Assembly (NCBI RefSeq): GCF_023554255.2
Contig: NZ_JAMJWD020000005.1
Coordinates: 186,001 to 250,000, forward strand
From: Phyllobacterium sp. 21LDTY02-6
Lineage (GTDB): Bacteria; Pseudomonadota; Alphaproteobacteria; Rhizobiales; Rhizobiaceae
Direction of reading: 5' to 3'
Length of the DNA: 64,000 bases
The notes beneath the pieces are model-generated. The model was not told the DNA's origin, did not search any database, and saw only the letters and a program-made list of their open reading frames with translations. Below, piece after piece: positions 42,774 through 51,097 of the stretch. A program made the position numbers and the translations under genes. Positions within the stretch are counted from its first letter, which is position 1, and each line of letters starts with the position of its first letter.

Positions 42774-44883
42774 GGAAGTTGTCCAAGCTTCGCGCGTACT
42801 GCGTATAACGTCACCTTTGGGCAAGGACGTTCTGCTGCCCGAACGCGCGCGGATCAGCGAAGGCGTTAACCGGCTCTTCGAGATCGAGATCGCGGTGCGC
42901 TCCAAACAGACGATCAAGCCCGAGGAGTTGATCGGTCACCTCGTTGGTGTCGAAGTCGACATTGGCCAGGACGAAGACAAGGAAGAGTCAATCTACAGGC
43001 CCTTCAGTGGTATCGTGACCGAACTGCACGAAGGACCGGCAGTAACACGCAGCCTACGCTCCTATCATATCATCCTCCGACCCAGTCTCTGGCTGCTGTC
43101 ACAGACGCGGGATTCGAGGATCTGGATGGATCAAACCAGTCTCGATGTGCTCGATACCCTACTGAAGGAGCATGGCCTCAAGCATGCGGATAGTTCCGCC
43201 GTGATCAATCCACTTCCCCCTATCCATTACTCAACCCAGTTCAATGAAAGCGATTTCAACTATCTGATGCGCCGTCTCGAACAGGATGGATTGCATTGGT
43301 GGTTCAGCTTTGACGATGGAGCGCACACGCTGCATGTGGCGGATCATGCCTCGGGTTGGCTGAAACCGTCGGCTGCAGCAAGGGGCGAGAGTAGAGTGCG
43401 GCTTGCCCAGGGAAGCTCGGATCACAATCATATCCGCGAATGGTCGCGGCGCTTTGCCTATGTGCCAGGTGTCAGGACAGGCGCGGACTGGAACTACAAG
43501 ACGTTTGGCACCATTCCGCGCAGCACGACACCAACTCTGGTCGATCTGCCCGACAATCACAAGCGCGAAATATTCGAGTGGCCGGCTCAAGCGATAACCA
43601 ATGAGGAAGTAGAACGCGTTGAGAAGCTGCGGATGCAGGCAACCGAGGCGGATCACGAGCGTGTCACCGGCACATCGAACGTGCGCACGCTTGAAGCGGG
43701 ACGACGCTTCCAGCCCTATGATGCGGCCAATCCCGACGCGAAATACGAAGAGCACGTCATTATTTCCGCCGAGCACCTGATCGTGGACCGCTCCTACGAA
43801 ACGAGCGACTCGGAACCGGAATACCGTAATAGCTTCGAGGCGATCCCCTCGCGCGTACCGCTCACTCCGCACCGTACGACACGCAAACAGCGCATCGAGG
43901 GAACACAAATTGCGGTTGTGGCTGGCCCTGCGGGGGAGGAAATCCACGTTGACCCTGATGGTTGCGTGAAGCTCTGGTTCCCCTGGCAAAGAGACCGCGC
44001 CAAAAAGGACGGGACCGACACCAAATGGATCAGGGTTGCACAGAACTGGGCCGGAGGCGGTTGGGGTGGACAGATAATCCCAAGAATCGCGATGGAAGTT
44101 CTGGTGACCTTCATCGATGGCGATCCGGATAGGCCATTGATCACAGGAATCGTGCCCAATCCGACGAACAAGGTGCCCTACGAGCTTCCTGCCAACAAGA
44201 CCAAGAGTGTGTTCCGGACCAACACACATAAGGGCACAGGTTTCAACGAGTTGTCATTTGAAGACGAGCGCGACAGGGAAGAAATCTATCTTCACGCACA
44301 GAAGGATCACACACTTCACATCGAGAACAACCGTTCGAAGCGCGTCGACAACAACCAGTCGGAATCTGTCGGACACAACAAATCGATCGAAGTCGGCAAC
44401 AACCACCACGAGGTGATTGGCGGCAACATGACGCTGATGGTCGGGCCGAATATACTGCAAAAAGCGGTGACGGGCGCCTTCAAGGCGCTGACCGACAAGA
44501 TTTCCGGGCTCGCCAACAAGCTGGGTGTTCCCGACATCGCTAATATGGGTGAAGGCAATCTGGTCATCGGCGTCGGCAAAAACAAAGCCGAGACTGTCAT
44601 GGTATCATCGACAGAAATTGTCGGAGCAGCAAAGGCCACTACAGTCGGCGGCGGCTATCAGCTCACCGTGGGTGGCGTGAAGAACGAAAGCGTCGCGGTC
44701 GGCACCTGGGAAGAGGTTGGGCAGACCAAGGTGACTGTCGTGGGCCATAAATATGAGATCGTCTGTGGCAAGTCGCGCATTCTCATGGAACGAGACGGCA
44801 CCATAATAATTGAAGGCGTCAAGCTTTTGATCAAGGAGGATGAGGTCATGAAGGTAAAAGCTGGTCGTATTGACCTCAACTGA
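42748..44883 (+). CDS. vgrG: T6SS spike protein VgrG (TssI)
   Basis: 711 residues, ordinary VgrG length. The gp27-like base (FEIEIAVRSKQTIKPEELIG, QTSLDVLDTLLKEHG, FNESDFNYLMRRLEQDGLHWWF) is followed by the gp5 OB-fold and junction (AVVAGPAGEEIHVDPDGCVKLWFPW, WAGGGWGGQIIPRIAMEV, DGDPDRPLITG). The needle follows, with repeats such as RVDNNQSESVGHNKSIEVGNN. There is no extra C-terminal toxin domain. AGGAA lies seven bases before ATG 42748. It forms the puncturing spike that carries PAAR and effectors. No T6SS structural genes are in the window, so this is an orphan island. Confidence 0.95.
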   Translation: MNEMPSFSTEVVQASRVLRITSPLGKDVLLPERARISEGVNRLFEIEIAVRSKQTIKPEELIGHLVGVEVDIGQDEDKEESIYRPFSGIVTELHEGPAVTRSLRSYHIILRPSLWLLSQTRDSRIWMDQTSLDVLDTLLKEHGLKHADSSAVINPLPPIHYSTQFNESDFNYLMRRLEQDGLHWWFSFDDGAHTLHVADHASGWLKPSAAARGESRVRLAQGSSDHNHIREWSRRFAYVPGVRTGADWNYKTFGTIPRSTTPTLVDLPDNHKREIFEWPAQAITNEEVERVEKLRMQATEADHERVTGTSNVRTLEAGRRFQPYDAANPDAKYEEHVIISAEHLIVDRSYETSDSEPEYRNSFEAIPSRVPLTPHRTTRKQRIEGTQIAVVAGPAGEEIHVDPDGCVKLWFPWQRDRAKKDGTDTKWIRVAQNWAGGGWGGQIIPRIAMEVLVTFIDGDPDRPLITGIVPNPTNKVPYELPANKTKSVFRTNTHKGTGFNELSFEDERDREEIYLHAQKDHTLHIENNRSKRVDNNQSESVGHNKSIEVGNNHHEVIGGNMTLMVGPNILQKAVTGAFKALTDKISGLANKLGVPDIANMGEGNLVIGVGKNKAETVMVSSTEIVGAAKATTVGGGYQLTVGGVKNESVAVGTWEEVGQTKVTVVGHKYEIVCGKSRILMERDGTIIIEGVKLLIKEDEVMKVKAGRIDLN

Positions 44884-44893
44884 GGGCCTCGCA

Positions 44894-45283
44894 ATGATAA
44901 AACTTCAAACCGCTGAATGGCTCGCCGCTGAGCAGGAAAACAAGGCGATACGTGATCGGCTCCGAAAGCAGTTTTGGTCGGAGATTGGGGTGACGCCAGC
45001 AAAAAACACCACCGACATCGACATCCCAGAGGCATCGCGACTCGGATTCATGCAGTCGTTAGTCGAAAAGACTATCAACGGTAAGGAAAGCGACCGCGAG
45101 ATGAAACGTATCACGACGCTCGCGGTTGGAGAACTTGCGAGCCTCGCGATTGGCACCTTCGGTCATGGAGGTCTGAGGGCGGCTCCGGATATGGCGCGGC
45201 TAGCTCCCAAACAGTTGCGCAACTTTTTCCGCACTCAGGAAAAGACATCCTACGAATGGGCCGAGTTCGGGACGGCGCGCTGA
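44894..45283 (+). CDS. Small T6SS adaptor-like protein between vgrG and nuclease effector
   Basis: 129 residues, starting about 10 bp after vgrG. It is helical and basic at first (IKLQTAEWLAAEQENKAIRD), with a hydrophobic stretch ITTLAVGELASLAIGTFGHG. No family was recognised. Its place, just before the effector gene and ending two bases before it, suggests a loading adaptor or part of the effector's delivery. Confidence 0.5.
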   Translation: MIKLQTAEWLAAEQENKAIRDRLRKQFWSEIGVTPAKNTTDIDIPEASRLGFMQSLVEKTINGKESDREMKRITTLAVGELASLAIGTFGHGGLRAAPDMARLAPKQLRNFFRTQEKTSYEWAEFGTAR

Positions 45284-45285
45284 CC

Positions 45286-46521
45286 ATGGACGATGTTTCG
45301 TTTATGTCTCCCTCCGGAAGCAACTCAGGCGTGGGCATCGACCATACTGAGAACTCCCATCTTAGCGGCCAGTGTTCGTATTCCGCCTATCTCGGCGAAA
45401 AATTCTACGAATACGTCGCCGTCATTGAGATGATCCACATTTTGGCGACAGATGAAAGCGCACGCAGACAGCTTTTTGAGGAATTGACCAAAAGCGGCTG
45501 GTATCATGGGCTGGCATCGATCGGCCACTCTGAAATAGCGCAATCTCAGGCCAATCAAGCCCTTGCTGCAAGCATACTTGATTTTCTGGGATTCGGAGAC
45601 CGCAAGGTCGAGGCTGAGAAGCTGATGGGCCAAAGCATCGAAAACTCGCGGGAATCTGCCCGTCACGCCGGTATAGCAGCAGAAAAATTGGGAGAATACT
45701 TTCAGGGCCTCTACGAGGAGATCGTCAACCGCTATCGGGAATGTGGTGTCGCTTATGCCTTTGCTACAGTAGCAACGGACGGTGCCTTCTTTCTGGGCGA
45801 ACTCGCAATCGGAGCAGGAGTTGCCGGTGTTTCTGCAAAAGCACTCAAAAGCCTGAAGTTCGTTTTTCGACGGCTGCCCGATCGCAAAATCCATGTCGAG
45901 GTAAAAAATCCCAATGGGGGGAGCTTTGAAAGAAACTTCTCCCAGGTTGAGTTGGAGGCGAAATATGGAAAGCCGGAAGACAATCATGTAGGCGTGCTCA
46001 GGGAAGATACCAATAGAGAAGTCAGCGCCGGAGCTGCCGGATCTGGCAAAAAGAAACTCACGCGGGGACGTAATGAAAACGAGATTACCTACGATCCGGA
46101 AACGGGTCGCCCGATAGGCGCAAAGGGTACGCTTCGCCAGGATTTCGGCGGGACCCCACGAGGCGACAATGCGACTGCGGTTGGTCGGCTTGGTAATGAA
46201 GGCGATCATGGCGGCCACCTTGTGGCGCATCGGTTCATGGGTGATACTCCTGACTACGGAATTGCGCCCCAGGCAGGTAACCTCAACACGGGTGCCTGGA
46301 AAACGATGGAGAACGAATGGGCAGACTGGATCAAGAAAGGTTATGAGGTAGACTATCAGATCGATGTATATCCGCCAGGATCAACAAGGCCGGACAGTTT
46401 TGATGTTACATATCAAGTTCGTGATCCAAAAACGAATCGGACCATTTACGAGGATTCGCCGGAATTCAAGAATAAAAGCGGACAGCATTTTGACCGCGTA
46501 TCATTCAGAGACATGGAGTAA
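45286..46521 (+). CDS. T6SS nuclease effector with C-terminal DNA/RNA non-specific endonuclease domain
   Basis: 411 residues. The N-terminal 270 residues are helical with a membrane-like stretch (AYAFATVATDGAFFLGELAIGAGVAG), probably for delivery. The C-terminal domain (about 270-411) shows GNEGDHGGHLVAHRFMGDTP (His of the DxGH-type active site, residues 306-311) and APQAGNLNTGAWKTMENEWA (metal-binding Asn). This matches the Endonuclease_NS_2 toxin class found in YeeF-like and Rhs toxins, which degrade DNA in target cells. Two immunity-type genes follow directly. Confidence 0.85.
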   Translation: MDDVSFMSPSGSNSGVGIDHTENSHLSGQCSYSAYLGEKFYEYVAVIEMIHILATDESARRQLFEELTKSGWYHGLASIGHSEIAQSQANQALAASILDFLGFGDRKVEAEKLMGQSIENSRESARHAGIAAEKLGEYFQGLYEEIVNRYRECGVAYAFATVATDGAFFLGELAIGAGVAGVSAKALKSLKFVFRRLPDRKIHVEVKNPNGGSFERNFSQVELEAKYGKPEDNHVGVLREDTNREVSAGAAGSGKKKLTRGRNENEITYDPETGRPIGAKGTLRQDFGGTPRGDNATAVGRLGNEGDHGGHLVAHRFMGDTPDYGIAPQAGNLNTGAWKTMENEWADWIKKGYEVDYQIDVYPPGSTRPDSFDVTYQVRDPKTNRTIYEDSPEFKNKSGQHFDRVSFRDME

Positions 46522-46524
46522 ACA

Positions 46525-46917
46525 ATGTCAGAAAACTTGGAACTGATGGGTGACATTGCACGGGTTCTGGTAAATAATGAAAGATTAACTGACATTGAGT
46601 GGGTTGAAATCTCAGTTGTCTTTTCATTCGATAGTGATGGGGATGTAAGCAGCACATATGGGTATGCATATGATGCCTCCGGGAACTGGACTGCTATCAG
46701 TTTCAAACCTCGCGAAGTGCGGCCCCAAGTAAATAGCTATCGCGAATGGCTGCGCCAGGAGGGCGACAAGGGTTTTATCAAGATGCTCTTCCAGTTCAAC
46801 AAGGTGACGCGGCAGGTCAAGGCCGATTTCGAATATGATGATCCTTCCCGCTGGCAGGTAACGCCGAAAAACGTTGATGCGATGATCGGGGAATTGCGGC
46901 CCAATCTCGGGGAATGA
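46525..46917 (+). CDS. Immunity protein, YezG/DUF600-like, cognate to the nuclease effector
   Basis: 130 residues, starting three bases after the effector stop. VNNERLTDIEWVEISVVFSF, YGYAYDASGNWTAISF, and DDPSRWQVTPKNVDAMIGEL resemble the YezG/DUF600 immunity family, which neutralises nucleases with the same endonuclease fold. The adjacency to such a nuclease makes the pairing convincing. A second, related immunity gene follows with a four-base overlap. Confidence 0.78.
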   Translation: MSENLELMGDIARVLVNNERLTDIEWVEISVVFSFDSDGDVSSTYGYAYDASGNWTAISFKPREVRPQVNSYREWLRQEGDKGFIKMLFQFNKVTRQVKADFEYDDPSRWQVTPKNVDAMIGELRPNLGE

Positions 46918-47384
46918 GAGGAATGCAGGTCCCCTCAACCGCCATGTCCGGGCCGGAAAATAACGAAGAACGCCGACGCGGGCGGGCTCATCTGAAAGCG
47001 ATTATCGGTGCGGTTTTGGCCACAGGCGAGCTTGATGATCCACGCTGGAGCGAACTGGCGGTTGTCTTTTCCATTTCCGCCGGAGGGCGGAATTTCGGCA
47101 ACAGCGGCTATGCCTATGGCAAGGACGGCGCCTGGTGGGCAGTAAGCTTCCCAGTTCTTGCTCTTAGGGAGCCGGTGCTCGATTTTCTCGCGGACGTGCG
47201 GGATGATTCCATTCCGGAAGCACTTACGCGCGTCCTGCTGCAATATAACCGTACGACTAATCGTATCCGATTGATCACGGAGTTCAATGATCCGGATCGC
47301 TGGCAGATTACACCGGAAACGGCGCGTGAAATGGTTGATCAGCTTCAGCCGAGGTTTCCAGATAGTGACGATGCCCGCCGTTAA
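46914..47384 (+). CDS. Second YezG/DUF600-like immunity protein (paralogue)
   Basis: 156 residues. ELDDPRWSELAVVFSI, YAYGKDGAWWAVSF, and NDPDRWQITPETAREMVDQL parallel the preceding immunity protein, so it is a tandem paralogue. The ATG at 46914 overlaps the previous stop; ATG 46923, with GAGAGGA before it, is an alternative start. Extra immunity paralogues without their own effector are common at T6SS loci and protect against related toxins of other strains. Confidence 0.72.
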   Translation: MRGMQVPSTAMSGPENNEERRRGRAHLKAIIGAVLATGELDDPRWSELAVVFSISAGGRNFGNSGYAYGKDGAWWAVSFPVLALREPVLDFLADVRDDSIPEALTRVLLQYNRTTNRIRLITEFNDPDRWQITPETAREMVDQLQPRFPDSDDARR

Positions 47385-47395
47385 AGCCAAGCGCG

Positions 47396-47566
47396 CATAC
47401 ATCCCAAATTTACGGCCGGTACCACAAGAACAAGCACGACATCTATTTTGGATATTGGTGTTTTGAAACAGCTGGTGTCGCCAAGATGCTAAATATCGAC
47501 GACAGCGAACTCAAAGATCACCCCAACTATCCATCTGATCTCGTGCATACATCAACCGCCGATTGA
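47396..47566 (+). pseudogene. C-terminal fragment of a PoNi/DUF1911-type immunity protein
   Basis: A frame ending at TGA 47564-47566 encodes YHKNKHDIYFGYWCFETAGV, then IDDSELKDHPNYPSDLVH. This is the very conserved C-terminus of PoNi-like (DUF1911) immunity proteins: YYGYW-FEAAAV and the HPxYPxDL end. No start or N-terminal domain remains. The rest of this 378-bp gap holds the boundary repeat at 47714-47736. Confidence 0.7.
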
Positions 47567-47713
47567 GACGAATTCGGATAAAAGCGGCGACGGTTACATG
47601 CCTCCTGCTCATCGCCAATCCGACTTTGGCGGAGGTTCAGCCGAAGACGGATCAGGGAATAGACGCGAAGCAAGGGCTGACACAAGCAGATGACCGGGCC
47701 GCCATCTGATTAA

Positions 47714-47756
47714 CGCGCCCTAGAGTTCCCCGCCCGATGTATAACCTTTGGACTGA
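47714..47756 (+). repeat. Module-boundary repeat before the third immunity-type gene
   Basis: The first 23 bases are identical to 39137-39159 and contain CTAGAGTT. CCTTTGGACTGA follows in both. It directly precedes the start codon of the gene at 47763 and so probably includes its leader. Confidence 0.7.
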
Positions 47757-47762
47757 GTGACC

Positions 47763-48680
47763 ATGACCGATCCCGACATGATGAAAACCTTCCAGAAAAA
47801 CCTCGCGGATCAGCAGAAATTTGCGCGTGGGTGGGTGACCAAGAATATCAACAAAGAATTGTACGAGGGTGCCCATGCCGACATTCTGACGCCGTTCTTA
47901 GAAGATGACCAAACTCAAAAGAAACTGATTCCAAGCGCTCTTCGTGACATTGCGACGTGGCACATGAGGCATGCAATGGATACGAACGTAAACGAGAAGC
48001 TATTCCCGGATGAGCGGCTGTCGCTCGGCGGGCTCTACACGTTTTGGTATCAGGAATGCGCCCACGCTATCATGGAGTCCGATGACCCGGCTGGTTATCG
48101 TCTGAGCTACCGCGACTTCATCCCGGTCTGCACCATGCTGGCGCTCGGCTGGCCCAATCACGCCGTTCGCATGGCCGAAACCCTGTTCGACCGCTGGGAT
48201 GTGCAGAAAGGCGGCAACGGCGCGGTGCCGTGGGAGACCTTTGGCGAATACATGCCCTGGGTGGCGATCAAACTTTACAAGGCCTGGCGGGGCAGCGACG
48301 AGGTGTACGAATACGAACCGGAAATCGATCAGTTGGAGGGTTTCGCACCGATGCTGGAGAAGCTGCTTGATCCGAGCGCAAGAATGTTCGGCGATGCCCT
48401 GGCCAAGGCCGCCGATTTCCATGTCAAGGGTTGCGGCTTTGATGACTATGACGTGGTGAAGACTGAGGACTACTGGTTCTTCCCTGTCGAGCTTCTGGCT
48501 GCCTGCCGCATTCGCCAATTGCGGGGCCTGGACGTGATCGACGTCTCTCACCCACTGTTCGACGCGACACCGCTGGGCAGACTGCATGATCCTCTGCCGG
48601 TTCCCCGCGATGAAACGCTCAGTAAGGTTCTGCCGCTGTTTGCCAAGGCCATCGGCGGAAATCTCGATCTGCGCGTGTGA
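47763..48680 (+). CDS. Putative immunity-type protein of the T6SS island, no effector partner
   Basis: 305 residues with no signal peptide. Helical, with IPSALRDIATWHMRHAM, SLGGLYTFWYQECAHAIMES, and the C-terminal TEDYWFFPVELLAACRIRQL then HPLFDATPLG. The layout (N-terminal helical part, Trp/Tyr-rich C-terminal part) is reminiscent of PoNi-like immunity proteins, but a match is not certain. A decayed paralogue lies inverted at 48872-49400, and an empty copy of its flanks lies at 39137-39270, so the gene behaves as a mobile cassette. A GTG at 47757 is an alternative start. Confidence 0.5.
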   Translation: MTDPDMMKTFQKNLADQQKFARGWVTKNINKELYEGAHADILTPFLEDDQTQKKLIPSALRDIATWHMRHAMDTNVNEKLFPDERLSLGGLYTFWYQECAHAIMESDDPAGYRLSYRDFIPVCTMLALGWPNHAVRMAETLFDRWDVQKGGNGAVPWETFGEYMPWVAIKLYKAWRGSDEVYEYEPEIDQLEGFAPMLEKLLDPSARMFGDALAKAADFHVKGCGFDDYDVVKTEDYWFFPVELLAACRIRQLRGLDVIDVSHPLFDATPLGRLHDPLPVPRDETLSKVLPLFAKAIGGNLDLRV

Positions 48681-48722
48681 GAGCGGACCGGCCCGTTGAT
48701 ACAGTGATATGAAGATGACGAG

Positions 48723-48836
48723 ACCATCGACGTAAACATCTGGGCTGCCGGTCATCGCGGCATTTGACGGAAAATGACACGCAAGACACGGGCCGATATC
48801 ATCGTGGCGATAGGCGCAGTGCATGGGCGGTGTACT
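48723..48836 (-). pseudogene. N-terminal fragment of a PAAR protein
   Basis: On the minus strand PPMHCAYRHDDIGPCLACHF then PSNAAMTGSPDVYVDG parallels the start of the PAAR protein at 39454 (PPAHRRGDIGSGHACHF, GSPNVFVNG). After VDG the reading runs into the 3' flank of the immunity-type gene, so only the first third of a PAAR gene remains. Confidence 0.7.
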
Positions 48837-48871
48837 TTCTCTGGTTATCGTGAGTTGACTATCACTGCTGC

Positions 48872-49400
48872 TTAGGCCGTCCCCTGTTCCTGGCGCAGGG
48901 CGGGTAGATCGGCGAGCGAGGGCGTTGCCGGAAACATCTCGCGGAATTTCTTCTCCACCGCGTCGAAGAGCGGCGTGCTGGTTCTGGGCAGTTCGCCCGG
49001 CAGCTTGCCGAGCGGGCTAACCGTGAACAGCGGATGCGTCATAAGCGGATTGGACAGACCGATCCATTCGCGCAGGCGCAGCACTGCCAGCAACTCGACC
49101 GGGAATATCCAGTAGTTCGGGTCCTCGATTTCGAAACGCAGGTCTCGATAAGGTCCTTCGTCGGGCCGCTCGACATGGCCTTCCTCGACATGTTGATGGC
49201 TCTGCTTCACATGATAGTCCGCCGCGCCGTCGAACGCGGCCGCGAACATCACGTCATCCTCGGAGCGCCAGTTGTCGAACAGTTTTTGCCAAGGTCCCAG
49301 TCCGAATTCATCGCCAGGTGGCTGATCAACCCCAGCGCTTCAGCATCGCCGCTGCCCGAACTGAGATAGTCAAGCTGGTACCGCGCCAACCGGCACTTGG
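48872..49400 (-). pseudogene. Decayed paralogue of the immunity-type gene at 47763
   Basis: The 3' part (48872-49252) encodes DPNYWIFPVELLAVLRLREW then HPLFTVSPLGKLPGELP, clearly like the C-terminus of the 47763 gene (DYWFFPVELLAACRIRQL, HPLFDATPLGRLHDPLP). Further upstream the homologous sequence jumps frame near 49275 (SDWDLG in one frame, GPWQKLFDNWRSEDDV in another), and no start remains in frame. It is inverted relative to its paralogue. Confidence 0.65.
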
Positions 49401-49413
49401 AAATCGTCCCCTG

Positions 49414-49587
49414 CTACCTAGGGACAGAGTTATGATAGGTGTTCGAGCCGGCAAGCCAGTCCTGCAACTCTTGCTCTTGCTCGGCGACCAGCTGCATTTC
49501 ATTTTTCTGGAGCCATTTCGGCCACCAGTCATATTCCAGTTCCTTGCGCAGTTCGGCGGCGGTGGAAAAGCTGGGCATCTCGTTCAT
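49414..49587 (-). CDS. 57-residue chimeric frame starting like VgrG
   Basis: The frame opens with MNEMPSFST, identical to the VgrG start, and has the same leader and ribosome binding site (AGGAA). It then continues AAELRKELEYDWWPKWLQKN and ends at a TAG after 57 residues. The continuation is acidic and Trp-rich, like an immunity protein piece, and is unlike VgrG. It is probably a recombination product; it may still be translated because the leader is intact. Confidence 0.4.
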   Translation of the reverse strand: MNEMPSFSTAAELRKELEYDWWPKWLQKNEMQLVAEQEQELQDWLAGSNTYHNSVPR

Positions 49588-49690
49588 CGACAACTTCCTG
49601 CACGCATACCGTCGTCCGTTCGGCGGAACCTCAGAACGGGTTCAGCTGGAACGTGCGGCAACCGTAACTAATACAACTAGAGTTCGCAAC
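49562..49690 (-). repeat. vgrG leader repeat, right inverted copy
   Basis: Inverted, ungapped copy of 42645-42773 with about ten mismatches in 129 bp. CTAGAGTT (49677-49684) lies at its outer end. Beyond it, 49691-50038 shows no recognisable gene. Confidence 0.8.
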
Positions 49691-50038
49691 TGCCGATCTA
49701 CCGCTAACGATTACGGTTTACCGGTAGACATTGCCGAAATGGGCCCGTTCATTGAAAACCCGGCCGCTGTGCACGACCGGTGGCTTTACCGCAAATCCTT
49801 GACGATAATACACGTGGTTGTGACCGAACTGGCGGGTGCAAGAAGAACCTTTTAGCAGAGATATTGCGTGTAGTCGGGTGCTGACATGTATCCGGCGGCC
49901 GATGCAGCGTTCCACATGCGGGCCCGTATGTCACAACCGCGTGCTTAAGGCACTTTGTCGCAATCTGGTTTTCCCGGTCTCGTCTCGTCGACCGTTACGC
50001 CATATCTTCCATCTGGCCTTCCTACACCTCCGACAGCC

Positions 50039-50150
50039 TCACGATCGTTGCAGGGTTACTCTGCCGCGATGAACTCGATAAACTCCACCTTTGGCCATCA
50101 AAGCCCATACGATACGAGCCATCTTGTTGGCGAGTTGACCTGCTGCCGGT
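50039..50150 (-). mobile_element. Remnant of an IS110-type transposase, C-terminus
   Basis: The minus-strand frame ends KPAAGQLANKMARIVWALMA then KGGVYR, which fits the extreme C-terminus of IS110-group transposases (ALANKMARIAWAxM). The rest of the transposase and the element ends are missing. Confidence 0.5.
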
Positions 50151-50204
50151 TTCAAGGACACTGAGTTAAGGTGTTCTACGTGAAAGCGGAGAGTGTGAAT
50201 ACAC

Positions 50205-50321
50205 AGACGAAAGTTCAGCCGCGAATACAAGATTGAAGCGGTGAAGGTGGCGAAGCTGAAGGCGAAGCGCGATATGAAGTTTGCGTTCATCGCCGCAACC
50301 GGTTCCAACGCTGCGCAATAG
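50205..50321 (+). mobile_element. Remnant of an IS3-type OrfA
   Basis: The frame RRKFSREYKIEAVKVAKLKA matches the start of IS3-family OrfA proteins (RRKFSxEFKxEAVKL), then runs out at a TAG after 38 codons. Only the N-terminal piece is left. A short GCAATA repeat follows the stop. Confidence 0.5.
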
Positions 50322-50557
50322 CAATAGCAATAGCACTTCGTACGCGGTTGGGTCATATCTACGGCGTACCGCCGAACCAAGGCATCTCAGTCTTCCTCGG
50401 GCAACGCATAGGTAGTGGACCGTCTTCTCGGCTCTCAAATAACTCCTCCGCTCACTGTCTGGTGATTTGTTGCAGGATTTATTTGAAATTGAAAATCGCT
50501 TGCAGCTATCATGTTCGGGCAGCGCCGTCTGGCAACGCTGTAGGATGGCGAGAAGTA

Positions 50558-51097
50558 ATGCGCCCGAAAACGCAGTGGCATATGGATCCGTTCCAAGCAC
50601 GCTCCCTTAGACTTCCCCTCGCGGCAATTGCGCTGTCGGCGACAGTTGCCTTGGCGTTGGTGGCCCCTGAGGCGGGGGCACAGGTGGAACCCATTCCGTC
50701 TGGCGCGGATGCTACACAGGTCAATGTATCACCTGTTGGCGTGTACGAAATGCCATCACCACTGGTGTCCAAATTGCGCGTGACGGAGCTATCCGGGCGC
50801 CCGAACGAATACCGTGTGGAAGTGTACGGCAGTGGCGATCCACGCGACGGCTCCGGTGTCGCGGCTGATTGCCTAACTGTTGCTGAAGGTCGTTTGGTGG
50901 GCAATCGCATTGATGGGCGGCTGCTGATCGAGAAAGATCTTGGCGGGTCAGGAAATGCCAATCTGACATCGGCGCCGCGGTTGGTTCTGACTTTCCAAGG
51001 AAATGCGGTGCATCTGGAAGGTGATTTCGACCACTGCCCGATGCGCGCCGCAATCGTTGGCACATACCGCCGGACGCAGGGGCCCAATCGGTTCTAA
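50558..51097 (+). CDS. Exported protein of unknown function
   Basis: 179 residues with a Sec signal peptide (LPLAAIALSATVALALVAPE, cleavage after AGAQ). The mature part has DATQVNVSPVGVYEMP, then NEYRVEVYGSGDPRDGSGVA and AADCLTV, and a paired Cys near the end (HCPMRA). It looks like a small beta-rich periplasmic protein; the family was not recognised. An alternative start lies at ATG 50582. It stands between the IS remnants and repC, convergent with repC. Confidence 0.6.
   Translation: MRPKTQWHMDPFQARSLRLPLAAIALSATVALALVAPEAGAQVEPIPSGADATQVNVSPVGVYEMPSPLVSKLRVTELSGRPNEYRVEVYGSGDPRDGSGVAADCLTVAEGRLVGNRIDGRLLIEKDLGGSGNANLTSAPRLVLTFQGNAVHLEGDFDHCPMRAAIVGTYRRTQGPNRF

Noticed and set aside
43231-44229. 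A 332-residue minus-strand frame inside vgrG
   Set aside because: Shadow of vgrG with no domain and no start signal.
50315-50337. Short GCAATA tandem repeat
   Set aside because: Three and a half units only, in a zone of IS debris; too short to call a variable-number repeat or CRISPR. No CRISPR array was seen anywhere in the window.
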